From Morella rubra (Eukaryota; Streptophyta; Magnoliopsida; Fagales; Myricaceae): a stretch of DNA of 64,000 nt. The position numbers and the translations under genes are program-made. Below, piece by piece: positions 22,534-33,908 of this stretch. The DNA lies in the NCBI GenBank assembly GCA_003952965.2, contig CM025851.1:29908664-29972663 (forward strand), written 5' to 3'. Below the pieces are notes generated by a model. It saw only the letters and a program-made list of their open reading frames with translations, had not been told where the DNA came from and did not search any database. Every line of letters starts with the position of its first letter. The stretch's first letter is position 1.

Positions 22534-23497
22534 TTTCCTTCTACAATCTCTGTTATGCGCGGGTGCTGGTGAGCACTTTGATTGAATCCTATTAATTGAG
22601 GAGCATTCCAGTTATTGAGAGGGAAAACGAGACAAAAGTCTCCTCTAAATATTGAAAGCAAACTGGTCATTTAGAAAAAAGTTGCAATACATTGCATAAT
22701 TTGTCACTGTTTCATTGATGCATGAATAAGACAAAGACACAGATTACCAAGAGGGACCGCTGGCCTCTTCAGTGACTCATTAGTCGGACCTGTTAGGCAG
22801 TAGCTAGAATCCAAAGAACTTGGGTTTATTTTGTCAATGATTTACAGGGAAGAGAAGTGCAAATAGAACTCTTTCTTTAAGACTATTGTCACTTCGAAGA
22901 AGCTTCCTAGCTAACCAAATTTTCTTCATATTGCAACGTCGGTGCTGAGCGAATAGAAACAGAGCACAATGAGAAAGGCTGATCAATTAAATTGGATGAG
23001 ATATATACATTATATTTGACGTTTTTTTCCAAATTTCTGTGGGTTTTTTCTAGCCATTTATTCCGAAGGTAATTAGCCGATCGAGTGCTGAAACCCAACA
23101 CTAGTTTATGTTAAAATCTATTTGAAGGGTGGGGACATGAGGGGATCAGCTTTTCTGAGTATGAGATGATAGTAGTCTTAGAAATCCTGCTTTGATATAT
23201 AATACAGCCAAGTTTTATGCCTGGGTAGAACATAAGTTTAATGGAAAGTTTCAATCTACTACGCTCTTTGGGAGGTAATTAGTAATGATATTTGGGGTAG
23301 TTTTTGGCGGAACAGGGGATAGTTCAAACTCTGGGAAAGACTAGGGCTAGGGCAACTCATTCTATTCTCTCTGAGGTAAGGTAGGTGAAGCACCTGACTT
23401 AGGTAAGTAGGCCTTGCTGATTCTCAAATTTGCTAATAAAGGTTATTTGAGAAACATATCTGTTCCATTATTTTTCTGGACAAAAGGGTGTTCATTT
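22534..23497. repeat. Upstream module U, then the downstream module of the next copy
   Basis: 22534-22920 is the U module with internal deletions. 22921-23497 matches bases 325-840 at the window start, that is, the 3' flank of subgroup A. No coding sequence. Confidence 0.65.
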
Positions 23498-23778
23498 GCC
23501 AGCAGGGTTGTAACCTAGTTGGTACCACCTATGGTTTACTAGCCACAAGGTTCGGAGTTTGACTGCGGACAGAAGTTGAAATTGCTTGCGAAAGTAAAGC
23601 CGGACCTTGAGACTCTCTAGTGGTCTTGTTGGTGCTGTGGTGATGGGCTCGTCTATTGGGCAATAGTTGTGGCTCAAACCGAACATTCTGCATTAGGAGA
23701 GTGCTCCTATGGTCATGCCGAGAGAGGGTTGTTATGCTGGTTATCCCCTCTCCCCCTATTTGCTTAGGAAAAATAAAA
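23498..23778 (+). mobile_element. tRNA-derived SINE, 281 bp
   Basis: A Pol III promoter can be recognised: box A-like 'taacctagttggtacc' near 23511 and box B-like 'ggttcggagtttga' near 23549. The 3' end is A-rich ('ggaaaaataaaa'). An 11-bp target duplication with one mismatch flanks it: ggtgttcattt (23487-23497) and ggtgtttattt (23779-23789). The paralogous flank at 835-860 has the empty site. It is a non-autonomous retroposon moved by LINE machinery. Confidence 0.85.
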
Positions 23779-23987
23779 GGTGTTTATTTAATTATTTTCA
23801 GAGTTTTGTTCATGAATGTGTTTCTAAATTATACCCTATTCGTTAATTTTGCGTACAATTGACCACAAAAAAGAACCAAAATAGCTGCACGTTCAATTTG
23901 GAAGTTAAAAAAAAGGATAAATTAAACAAAAATTAACAATATGTCAGTCACTGACACTTTTTTAACTTACAACTTTCTTCCAGAAAT
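23779..23987. repeat. Remainder of the subgroup-A 3' flank
   Basis: Matches 850-1019 and 45545-45755. Confidence 0.6.
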
Positions 23988-25550
23988 CTAGCCTTTGGAT
24001 AAAAGCACTTCATTCACCAAGTTGTTCAAGTTGATGGATGAAGAACCGAGTGGACCAGTAGCCTCCTCGGCTAATTTTTTCCACTCTAACACCTTTTTCT
24101 TCATTTCATTACCCTTTTCTCCCTCCATCAACTCTCTCACAAGCTTCTCAACTTCCTCTCTCTTGATATCGTTATCAATCTCCATGCCAATGCCCCAATC
24201 TTTGCAAGTATACTTGCAGTTCATTGGTTGATCAGCAACGAATGGCCAACAAAGCATGGGCACTCCTGCACTCACACTTTCAATAGTTGAATTCCACCCG
24301 CAGTGTGTTAAGAACCCTCCAACTGCGGGGTGATTCAGCACTTCCTCTTGAGGGCACCAACTCGCTATTAGACCTCTTTCTTTAGTTTCTTCCACGAACT
24401 CGGATGGCGAAACCGCTGATTCACCCTTCACTAAATCGGGCCTAATTATCCACAAAAACGGGTGCTTGCTGTTTGCAAGCCCATAACCAAACTCAACCAG
24501 CTGCTCTGCCGTCATGACGACTATGCTGCCAAAATTCACATAGACCACTGAGTTGGGGGCTTTAGAGTTAAGCCAATGGAGGCACTCAGTGTCTTCTTTC
24601 CATAAACCGTAACCAATAGATTTTAGAGGGTAGTCGAGTGATTGATTGAGTAGTAGTTGGAGAGGGCCAATGTCATATAAATGAGTAAACATGGGGGAGA
24701 GAGCATCCAAAACTTCTTGCTCTAACGCGTCAAATGTGAGAATAACGATTCCTGAAGCTTTTGCAGCTCTCTCTACCATTTCTACGACAAAGTTGAAGAT
24801 TGTATCATATTGGATCGGTCTTTCGAATGAAGGTTGGGAGCTCCCTCAGTCGGATGTCTCTCATACCTGGAATCCAGTCAATTACAGTGTCCAGATACCC
24901 ATTTGTTAAATAGCTCTCATCTGCAAAAAAAAATAAAATAAATAATATTGTCTTTAGTTTGAACATTTGCAATTATTTGTTGTTTCAGATGATGTACTGC
25001 AAGATTTAAGTACGGTGCTGCCTTCTTGGTCACCTTTAAGTGGGGTGAGGCCTTTGTCCCTGAGAGGAGCGAACTGCATAAAACCCATTAAGCCGCAAGC
25101 AGAGACCGTGAAGAGCATTACAACAGGAATTCGGAGTTCTTGAGCTACGGTGACACTGAATGGCATGAAACCATCTGAGATAATGCAAGTCACTGGAACA
25201 TTGTCTGAAGTCGGGGTGTTGAGTTTCAGGAGGAGCTCGGAAAAGGGAGCCAAGAAGTTTTTCAAGATGGAATCACGAAGAGATGGGACGCTTTGGGTGG
25301 CATTAGAATCCGATGGAGGAAGGCCGTCTGGAATGGTTTCAAATCGGAATCCAGGCAAGCCATCTAAGGAATTGGGTCCTCCAGCATGGAGGAAACGTTG
25401 GTGATTGAACTCAGTGTTGACAAAGGTAATACGAAAACCTTTACGGTGAAGAATCTTTGCAAATTTTAGCATGGCCTTTATGTGGCTCTGAGCTGGGAAG
25501 GGAATACATACTGCATGAGGAGCATCAGCAACTACTGTCTTGGAACCCAT
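23988..25550 (-). pseudogene. UGT85A: UGT85A copy with a single 1-bp insertion, otherwise full length
   Basis: Exon 1 is 25550-25034 (517 nt, open) and exon 2 is 24920-23988 (933 nt, one more than the intact copy); the intron is GT-AG. An extra A near 24808-24810 in the DPNDIIFNF region leads to a TGA three codons later. Below that point the reading frame is open for 263 codons to the normal end LLSKG, with PSPG (WCPQ ... HCGWNS ... ADQ). All catalytic residues are present in exon 1 (QSHIKAM, ISDG). Apart from this base it would encode 482 aa, so it is either a very young pseudogene, a null allele, or a sequencing error. I chose the MGSK start at 25550; the frame is open for 84 codons further upstream, but that part is foreign inserted sequence. 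Confidence 0.85.
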
Positions 25551-25587
25551 TTCCTTCTTCAATCTCTGTTTTGCGTCGGTGCTGGTT

Positions 25588-25966
25588 GCTAGAACCCAGA
25601 GATGCCGAACAGAGAAGAGAGCCTTTACGAAGTTGTGTATTGGCATGAAGCAAATGGCAAAGGGTACAAACGCAAGCAAGCACAAAGAAAGTTTAAAAAC
25701 AGAAAGAAATGAGAATGTACGAATAACAGTGCAAACAGTGCAAATCAAATACAAAAGTTCACAAAACAAAAAAAGTACATACAGAAATAAAAGAGCAAAC
25801 AAAAAGAGAATCGGCGTGTGCTACGTCTGGAGAGTGCGTGGTGCAAATGGCTACATGGCAGGAGGCTGCAGCTCGGTAGCACAACGCCGGATATCTGGAA
25901 AGGAAGAGGAGGAATTCTCTACAGGAGAGACTTTGCTAAGCTAAAAAATCTGCCTCTTTTGATACT
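25588..25966. mobile_element. About 380-bp insertion just upstream of the 24-kb UGT85A copy
   Basis: The flank shared with the intact copy ('ggtgctgg' then 'tggtgtgcac', contiguous at 2609-2622) is split here by about 380 bp of unrelated DNA. The insert begins about 38 bp above the ATG. It has no coding resemblance and no TIR that I could see. By position it displaces the original promoter. Confidence 0.6.
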
Positions 25967-27299
25967 GGTGTGCACCTTGATTGAATCCTATAGGTTACTT
26001 ATTAATTATGGCCCCATAACTGATGGGGAAAACGCCACAAAAAGTCAAAGAAGTATTTTATCTAGAAGGGTTAAATCTAGATAAATCTCACATATGATTA
26101 AGATTAAATTTCAGCTCATCTAATAATACATGAATATGTTACTTCAATTAATAAGATAGATTGAGTTGTTGGACTGATCGGATTCTCTTAATTAATTAAA
26201 GTGATATGTTTATATACTGTTGAATATGTTGAAATTTAATTTAGCCATCCGTATGAAATGATGAATTCTTTTAAAAAAACATCTCATTTGAATATTAAAA
26301 GCAAACTGGTATTTTTCCATTACACTTCATTGCATAATTTCTCTCTCTTGTACACTGATGTATGAATAAGATAAAGACAAACACAAACGCTAGCAAGAGG
26401 GGCCGCTGGCCTCTTCAGTGACTCATGATTAGTCAGATCTGTCTCTATGCGAATATGTTATCACTGTGCAACTAGGTGATCCTCGATGTGCTAATTTTGA
26501 AACCACACGTCTGCTTTTTCTTGAAATCTTCGCAGCAGTCTCCTTCAGGATGTGCGGGTTGAGAAGGTCTCTAACGCAAGAGATTGATATTGTTTACTAT
26601 ATCTTGACTTCCTGTTAGGCGGAAGCTAGAAATCAAAGAACTTGGTTTATTTTGTCAATAATTTATGGGGAAGAGAAGTGCAAATCGATTCCTTTGTTTA
26701 AGACTATCGTCACTTCGAAGTAGCTTCCTAGCTAAGAAATTTTTTTCATTCTGAAGTAATCTTATGTGATTAGTGGGTACGGTGAGTTGACCAAATCGTG
26801 GTTAATTAAAGTGAACCACGTGGTTAACGGTTTTGAGAATTTCTCCTCAACAAAGATTAGAAAAAATATCAAGAAATTAAGGTTCTTTTTCGTTAATTGT
26901 GCAACTCAGATAAACAAGCGGTCTAAATTCATACTCTATTGTATTTTGAACGAATTTGCATTAAATTTGTACACGAGTTAGTGAGAACAAATATCATTTG
27001 AAGTAAAGCAGCGTTATTGTCTCTTAGGAACAATTTTTTTCAACAGATTTTTCAACATGTGTCCCAAGTTTTTTTCTGTAAATTCAGTGAATATATGGCC
27101 TTTGTTTCAATGTGCCACATGATGTCCCAAGTCACTACCTGATTCTGTCTTTCCAATTCAGTGAATATATGGCCTTTGTTTCAGTCTCTCTATGTGCCAT
27201 TGATATTCTCTTTTAACTTTTCTTCTTTTCTTCTTCCTACTGATGTCAAATATCTTTGGAGAAAGACGACTTTGTCTCCAAAGTAAAAACTCAACTACG
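25967..27299. repeat. Spacer with module U (26340-26830)
   Basis: The U module marks 'tgcgggttgagaaggtctc' and 'tttactatatcttgac' are present. 26850-27300 is shared with 31640-31900 and 32950-33010, including 'actgatgtcaaatatctttgg', which is the empty target site of the hAT element at 31930. No gene. Confidence 0.6.
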
Positions 27300-28110
27300 T
27301 TCTAATCTTCGAAGATTTTCTTTATGTTTTTCTCACCAAACTTACATGTTTAACGGTTTCCCAAGGGATTAAATAAATCTAATCAAGAAAATATATTTGT
27401 ACTAACTAACCCAAAACGCACTATATAATATTATAATTTGTCGATTAAAATTCGTACATGATTCTCTTTTATTCTCACAAATATATATATATATTATTAT
27501 ATATTATACATTAAGAGTCAAATTATTTTTGGTTCTTGAATTTTACATAGATTTAAAAAATAAGTCATTAAATTTCGAAAGAAACTTTTAATCCTGAATT
27601 TGTACCCTAAAACATTAAAGTACTTCCATCAACATGTCCTTCATTGTGTTAACAGTCGTCTACAGAAAGAATATTGTTTTTTAGTACAAACTCAAGAGCG
27701 AGGATTTTGTTTTTCTTTTATATCGCAAGAAAAGAAATGCATTGTAAATATTTTCTTTGCCTAAATAATGCTGATAGGGTCTTATTAAAAATTACAACCA
27801 TAGTACAAAATATACAAGAAATAACGAAATCTACTGTGGATCCAAGCAAACTAGGTTACAAATGTTTGATACCGAGTAGAGAGAGCGGTGGCAGGACTTT
27901 AGGAGACGCGGACCCAAAGAATGCTACAAGTGGAGCTCCCAAAAGAAAGCGCCAAACAATTTGGGCACAACGACGAGGGGCTGACAAACCCCACGAGAGG
28001 GCCAACACAAACGCAACCCAACAAAAAGCTAAAACAACCGCGCCCAGGAACAGAGGAACCCAAAGGAGAGGAACCAAAAAGAGCGGTAGGCAGAGGAGGC
28101 GGATAAGAAT
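27300..28110. repeat. Downstream module D (copy 3)
   Basis: 3' flank of the subgroup-B copy below. Open frames at 27674-28114 and 27856-28077 lie entirely in module sequence that is frame-shifted in the other copies, so I do not call them genes. Confidence 0.65.
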
Positions 28111-29657
28111 CTAGCCTTTGGATAAAAGCACTTCATTCACCAAATTTTTAAGTTGATGGATGAAGAACCGAGTGGACTTCTTCGGCTAATTTTTTCCACT
28201 CCATGGTCTTTTTCTTCATTTCTTACCCTTTTCTCCCACCATCAACTTCTTCACAAGCTTCTCAACTTCCTCTCTCTTGACCTCGCTATCAATCTCATGC
28301 CAATGCCCCAATCTTTGCAAGTATACTTGCAGTTTGTTTGTTGATCACCCAATAATGGCCAACAAAGCATGGGCACTCCTGCGCTCACACTTTCAATAAT
28401 TGAATTCCACCCGCAGTGTGTTAAGAACCCCCCAACTGCGGGGTGATTCAGCACTTCCTCTTGAGGGCACCAACTAGCTATTAGACCTCTTTCTTTAGTT
28501 TCTTCCACGAACTCAAATGGCAAAACCGCTGATTCACCCTTCACTAAATCGGGCCTAATTATCCACAGAAACGGGTGCTTGCTGTTTGCAAGCCCATAAC
28601 CAAACTCAACCAGCTGCTCTGCTGTCATGACGACTATGGCTGCCAAAATTCACATAGACCACTGAGTTGGGAGCTTTAGAGTTGAGCCAATGGAGGCACT
28701 CAGTATCTTCTTTCCATAAACCATAACCAATAGATTTTAGAGGGTAGTCGAGTGATTGATTGAGTAGTAGTTGGAGAGGGCCAATGGCATACAAATGAGG
28801 AAACATGGGGGAGAGAGCATCCAAAACTTCTCGCTCTAGCGCGTCAAATGTTTGAATGACGACTCCTGAAGCTTTAGAAGCTCCCTCTACTGCTTCAATA
28901 ATAAAGTTGAAGAGTATATCATTTGGATCGGTCGTTTGAATGAATCGTGGGAGCTCTCTCAGTCGGATGTCTCTCATACCTGGAATCCAGTCTATTACAG
29001 TGTCCAGATACCCATTTGTAAAATAGCTCGCGTCTGCAAAAACAAATAATGTCTTTAGTAATTTGAAAACTAGCAATTATTCTTACTTTATAAGGAACTG
29101 CAATATCTCAGTATACATTGGGTTTTGCCCTTTTTTGGAGACCTTTAAGTGGTGTGAAGCCTTTGTCCCTGAGAGAAGTAAACTGCATGCTACCCATTGA
29201 GCCGCAAGCAGAGATCGGGAAGTACATTACGACAGGAATTCGGAGTTCTTGAGCAGCGGTGACACTAAATGGCAAGCAAGTATCCGAGATAATGCAAGTC
29301 ACTGGAAGATTGCCTGAAGTTGGGGTGTTGAGTTTCGCTAGGAGCGCAGAAAATGGAGCCAAGAAGTTTTTCGAGAGGGAATCACAAAGAGATCGGACGC
29401 TTTGGGTAGGCATTAGAATCCGATGGAGGAAGGCCGTCTGGAATGGTTTCAAACCGGAATCCAGGCAAGCCATCTAAGGAATTGGGTCCTCTAGCATGGA
29501 GAAAACGTTGGTGGTTGAACTCAGTGTTGACAAAGGTTATGCGAAAACCTTTACGGTGAAGAATCTTTGCAAATTTTAGCATGGCCTTGATGTGGCTCTG
29601 AGCTGGGAAGGGAATACAAACTGCATGAGGAGCGTCAGCAACTATCTTGGAACCCAT
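28111..29657 (-). pseudogene. UGT85A pseudogene with at least five indels
   Basis: Exon 1 is 29657-29143, the intron has GT-AG ends, and exon 2 is 29033-28111. The start reads MGSKIVADA, one codon shorter than its relatives. An extra base near 29407 shifts exon 1 after PPSDSNA. In exon 2 an extra base near 28638 splits NFGS from IVVMTAEQ, a missing base near 28297 comes after GIGM, and a 7-bp deletion near 28178 and single-base losses remove the C-terminal helix frame. The PSPG box itself is intact in one frame. Exon 1 resembles subgroup A at its start and subgroup B toward its end (FSALLAKLNTPTSGN), so this copy may be a recombinant. Confidence 0.9.
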
Positions 29658-30439
29658 TTCCCAATTCCCTCTCTGGTAGACGGGGATATATATATTTGAA
29701 GTTGGATTGCTTAATTTTCATCATTCTATGAAGAAGAAGAGTCGCAAGTGAGTTATTTCTTTATAGTTGTTGCACCTTCAAAGAAGCTTTCAAACTAGAG
29801 CAAGCTAAAGAAAAGAGAAAACATAGAGGGGTGGGCCAGGGGAGGGAATCTCCCACGCGCAAATCCCCATCAGCTTTGTGCCTCCACCGGGAAGGTGTAT
29901 GTTGCGTTTTTCTGTGATCCTAAAATCATCAAATTGAAAAATCAAGTCCCCATACCGAAATAGCAAAGATTTGTTCAGCAATTGCCTTGGTGTCTTGCAA
30001 TTGGCTCTAGATAACTCTAGAAATTAGTTACCTCATGCCCAAGGTTTGCCTTCACATTTAGGGAGAAGGTTAATGGTTCAACGTACCCAATGTACATATC
30101 TCATAAGGATGAGATTCTTCTCTTGGTGTTACAGTCAGTCCCAATTTTTAAAAAGCTCCTCTTTCCACGAGTCACTTTTTCTTCCCCCCGGAGCCACGAG
30201 CTTGATCTGAAGATTTCAAAAATTCCATTTTATCTTTGGAATAATGCTAGAGGCGATTAGATGCTTGTCTTCCCCTGCTTCCTCTGGCTGTGTTAAATCC
30301 AAGGAGCACCATTTTGACTTTTTTATTATGCTTGGAACTTAGGTTTTTATGAATTTCAATTGTAATTTTGACCGAACTGTCCTTATTACAGATAAACATG
30401 TCATGATCGATTCCAAAAGTATTATAGAATACAATAAGA
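29658..30439. repeat. Flank with module W (29795-30060)
   Basis: The normal promoter unit with a TATA box is missing: after 'ccctctctggta' at 29690 the sequence jumps to a stretch found at 11100-11280 and then to module W. 30061-30439 is unassigned. Confidence 0.6.
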
Positions 30440-30780
30440 TTTAACAAAATTTACAAAATAAAATATTTAAAATTTCAAAATTATATATAATATTAATATT
30501 TTTTATACAATCTCCAACAATTTTTCACACAAATTCTAATACTTTTTAAAAAATTTATAATAAATATTCTCTCTCCGTACCTTTTCACCTTAAGTCTAAT
30601 AGTTTTTTATTAAACAATTACATCAAATCATATCTCTATACATATTTTTACAAACTCCAATAAAAATTAAATATTTTTAAAATTTTTCACCAACTTTTAC
30701 TACTAAAAACCTAGAAAACTTTCTAATAAATATTCACAATTCTATCAAAATCTTAAAAATCTTACAATTGATGTTGTGGA
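30440..30780. repeat. AT-rich MITE-like repeat (inverted relative of 14985-15180)
   Basis: Read on the minus strand, it starts with 'gtaagatttttaagatttt' and runs in parallel with the 15-kb copy. Non-coding. Confidence 0.5.
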
Positions 30781-31929
30781 TTACTGCATTTCACTTTAGT
30801 TGTTAGTTGTTATTATTAATACGGTATTTCCTTAACGACAAATGAGATTTTTCTAATAAAATTTAGACATACTATTATCTTTCTGTGAAAAAAAAAAATC
30901 TATCATTTCTAATAATGGACTTATCACCTTCACTCTCATTAATTGAAGTGACATAATCATGTATCATTGAATGTGTTATCATTTAGTTTTAGCTATCCAT
31001 CTAAACTCATTTGAATTTAATCCGTCTATGGAATCCTTAAAAAAAAAAAAAAGTCTCCTCTAAATATTCAAAGTAAACTGGTCATTTGGAAATCGAACAC
31101 TACATTGCATAATTTGTCTCTCTTTTTCATTGATGTATGAATAAGACAAAGCCAGAGACTACCAAGAGGGGCCGCCTGGCTTCTTCAGTGACTCATTAGT
31201 CGGATTGGTCACTATGCGAATATACTATCACTATCCCACTAACTTGGGTTACAATGCAACTAGCTGATGCACGATGTGCTACAAAAGAAATTAATTTTCA
31301 AACCACATGTCTGCTTTTCTTGAAATCTTCGCAGCAGTTGCCTTCAGGATGGGCGGGTTGAGAAGGTCTCCCGACGCAAGAGATTGATATTGTTTACTAT
31401 ATCTTGACTTCCTGTCAGGCGGTAGCTATAATTCAAATTAAGAACTTGGTTTATTTTGTCAATGATTTACAGGAAAGAGAACTGCTAATCGAACTCTTTC
31501 TTTAAGACTATTGTCACTTCCAAGTAGCTTCCTAGCTAAGAAAATTTTCTTCATTCTAAAGTAATCTTACGTGATTAGTTGGTATGGTGCGTTGACCAAA
31601 TCGTGGTTAATTAAAGAGAATTATCACTTGGTTAGCAGTTTTGAGAATTTTTCGTCTACAAAGATTAGAAAAGTATCAAGAAATTAGAGTTCATTTTCGT
31701 TAATTGTGCAACTCAGTTAAAAAAGCGGTTTAAATTGGAACTTTAATGTATGCATTAACCTTGTGTACAAATTGGTCGGGACAAATATTATTTGAAGGAA
31801 AGAAGCGATGTTCTGTCTTCCAAACAATTTTTTTTCAACAGATTTTTCTTCTCTCTCTATATATATATATATGCCATTGATATTCTCTTTTTAACTTCTT
31901 TCTTCTTTTTTTTTTTTTGCTACTGATGT
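30781..31929. repeat. Spacer with module U (31110-31640)
   Basis: 31050-31640 is a long copy of U; 31641-31921 matches 26840-27230. The 8-bp target copy 'actgatgt' of the next element ends it. No gene. Confidence 0.6.
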
Positions 31930-32947
31930 TAGGGCTGTTCAAAGGCCGGTCCGGGCCGATGTAACTGGATGTACAGAGAGCAAATCAACCGGACCGGACC
32001 GGACCGGCCATTCTAATGAGATCGGACCGGTTCGGTTTGGCCGGTTTGGGCCGGTTTGGGCCCAGAGTTTGGGCCTTATTTTAAGCTACGTTTTTTATTC
32101 TTTTTTGACCATTTTTTGGCTTCTTTACACCAATTTTTTAGTGTTTTTATCAAGTTTGGGCTATGATCTCAACCAAATTATGCCACAATTGTGATATTTC
32201 TTCTACAACAAACTAAAAAGAACTTTAAATCATACATTTAAAAAATACTACTATACTAATTACTAGGTTACTAATAAAAGAATTCTAAATCATAGATTTT
32301 TAAGAATAATAAATCATACAATAACTAAGACTTAAAGCATACATTTAAAGAATTTTAAACCCACAAACCAAATAGAAATTCCAAAATAAAGAGAGGGACA
32401 CACGGTAAGGGAGAGAGAGACACACGACAGCAACCACTAACTAGCAAAGAGAGGGAGGAGGCTGAGAGGGGCTGTGCGTGAAAGAAGAGAGGGAGGGGGT
32501 TAAGGAGTGAGGGGGTTGTGCATGAGGGAGGGAGGGGGCTGTTGCGTGAGAGGGGGGTGCTGTGCGAAGTGAGGGGGGGGGGGTCAGGCATGCTGCGCGA
32601 AGTGAAGGGGGGTTCAGGGGTGCGAAGTGAATTGAGGTGAGGGGGGGGGGGCTGCTGCTGCGGGAAACTGAGGGGGGGGTTAGGTTTTTTTTTTTTGAAT
32701 TTGTGAGAGAGAGAGGGGGGGGGGTGCGCGACTCACGTGAATGCGTGAACGGTTTTTTTTTTTTTTTTTAAAAAAAAAATGGTTTGGACCCGTCTGGAGC
32801 AATATACTTCGGTTTGGTACCGATTTTTTTATGTATGAAACCGAGATCGGGCCGGAGTATACCGGTTTCACTGGACCGGCCATTCCAGTGAATTATTTCT
32901 CACAAGTTTGGCTAGAATCGGTACGACCGGTTTTTTGGACATCCCTA
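31930..32947. mobile_element. Non-autonomous hAT element, 1,018 bp, 8-bp TSD
   Basis: Ends are TAGGGCTGTTC (left) and GGACATCCCTA (right), imperfect inverted repeats. The target duplication 'actgatgt' lies at 31922-31929 and 32948-32955, and the empty site is preserved at 27238-27245. Subterminal stretches are rich in CCGGTCC/GGACCGG. The middle is a GA/GGGG-rich low-complexity tract (32380-32720). No transposase frame. Confidence 0.9.
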
Positions 32948-32955
32948 ACTGATGT

Positions 32956-33908
32956 CAATCTTTGGAGAAAGATGACTTTTCCTCCAAAGTAAAAAATCAA
33001 CTATGTTATAATCTTCAAGATTTTCCTTTGGTGAGAACAAACTTGCTTATTTGACAACTAAAAATAAGGGGTAATATCATAATACATCCTTTAACTATGA
33101 GTAAAAATCAATCACGACCTCCTTAAATTTCAAAACAGGGATTTGCATCCCTAACATAATCAATCCTTATCTTCTGTTTGATTTGACCGTTAAGTCATAT
33201 AGAAAAACATGTAAAATATACGAATTGCCCCTCCAAGACAAAATTTAAAAAAATTCGAGAAATAAATTAAAAATAAATAGATTATTGAAATAGAGTTTCA
33301 ATTTTTTTTAATTTACAAAACATTACTCTTTTATATATCATTTTTTATTTTTTTTAATGATTTTTAGTAATTTTGTCTTAAAGGGGCATTTCAGTCATTT
33401 TGTATATAGTTTAACAGCCAAATCTAAAGGAAGGCAAGAATTGATCATGTTCGAAATATAAGGGACACAAATCTCCTTTTTGAACTTTAAGGGAGCGAGA
33501 TTGATTTTAGCCTATAATTAGGGGAGGTACTATGATATTACCCCAAAAAATAAGAAAATAAATACTCTAAAAAAAAATATGCTCGGAATGAAATTTTTTG
33601 TCAAAGGAGTTTTCACAAGTTCTCGCAATTTTTTTATTTCTTGTTTGTTTCACAGAAATTGAGACCAGACATAAAATGTTTATTAAACATTAAAATATTT
33701 TGTAGGTTTGGATTAAAAATCATGTTTCCTAAAGATTTGAAATGTTTTTTTTTTGTGAAAAAATATGTTTTTTTTTTCCTTCATTTTTATTCCCCCACTT
33801 TTCTTCTTGTTTGATTTAGTGGTTTAAAGTATAAGGTTTACATAATTTCCCTTTACATGTTTTATGGTTTCAAGGGATTAACAAAATCTAATCAATAAAT
33901 ATATTTTA
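32956..33908. repeat. Downstream module D, left part (copy 4)
   Basis: 33060-33908 matches 15180-16020. It is broken by the Mutator-like element and resumes at 35390. Confidence 0.65.

Noticed and set aside
25551-25802. N-terminal extension of the 24-kb UGT85A (84 codons, hydrophobic)
   Set aside because: It lies in DNA inserted only in this copy. All other copies start at MGSK, and UGTs of this type have no N-terminal membrane segment.
27674-28114. 146-codon plus-strand frame rich in Arg/Thr/Asn
   Set aside because: It lies within the D module, and the same stretch in the 8-kb and 36-kb copies is not open in this frame.
31930-32947. Possibility that the hAT element at 31930 encodes transposase
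   Set aside because: Only short frames in GA/GGGG-rich sequence; no BED zinc finger or hAT dimerisation domain.
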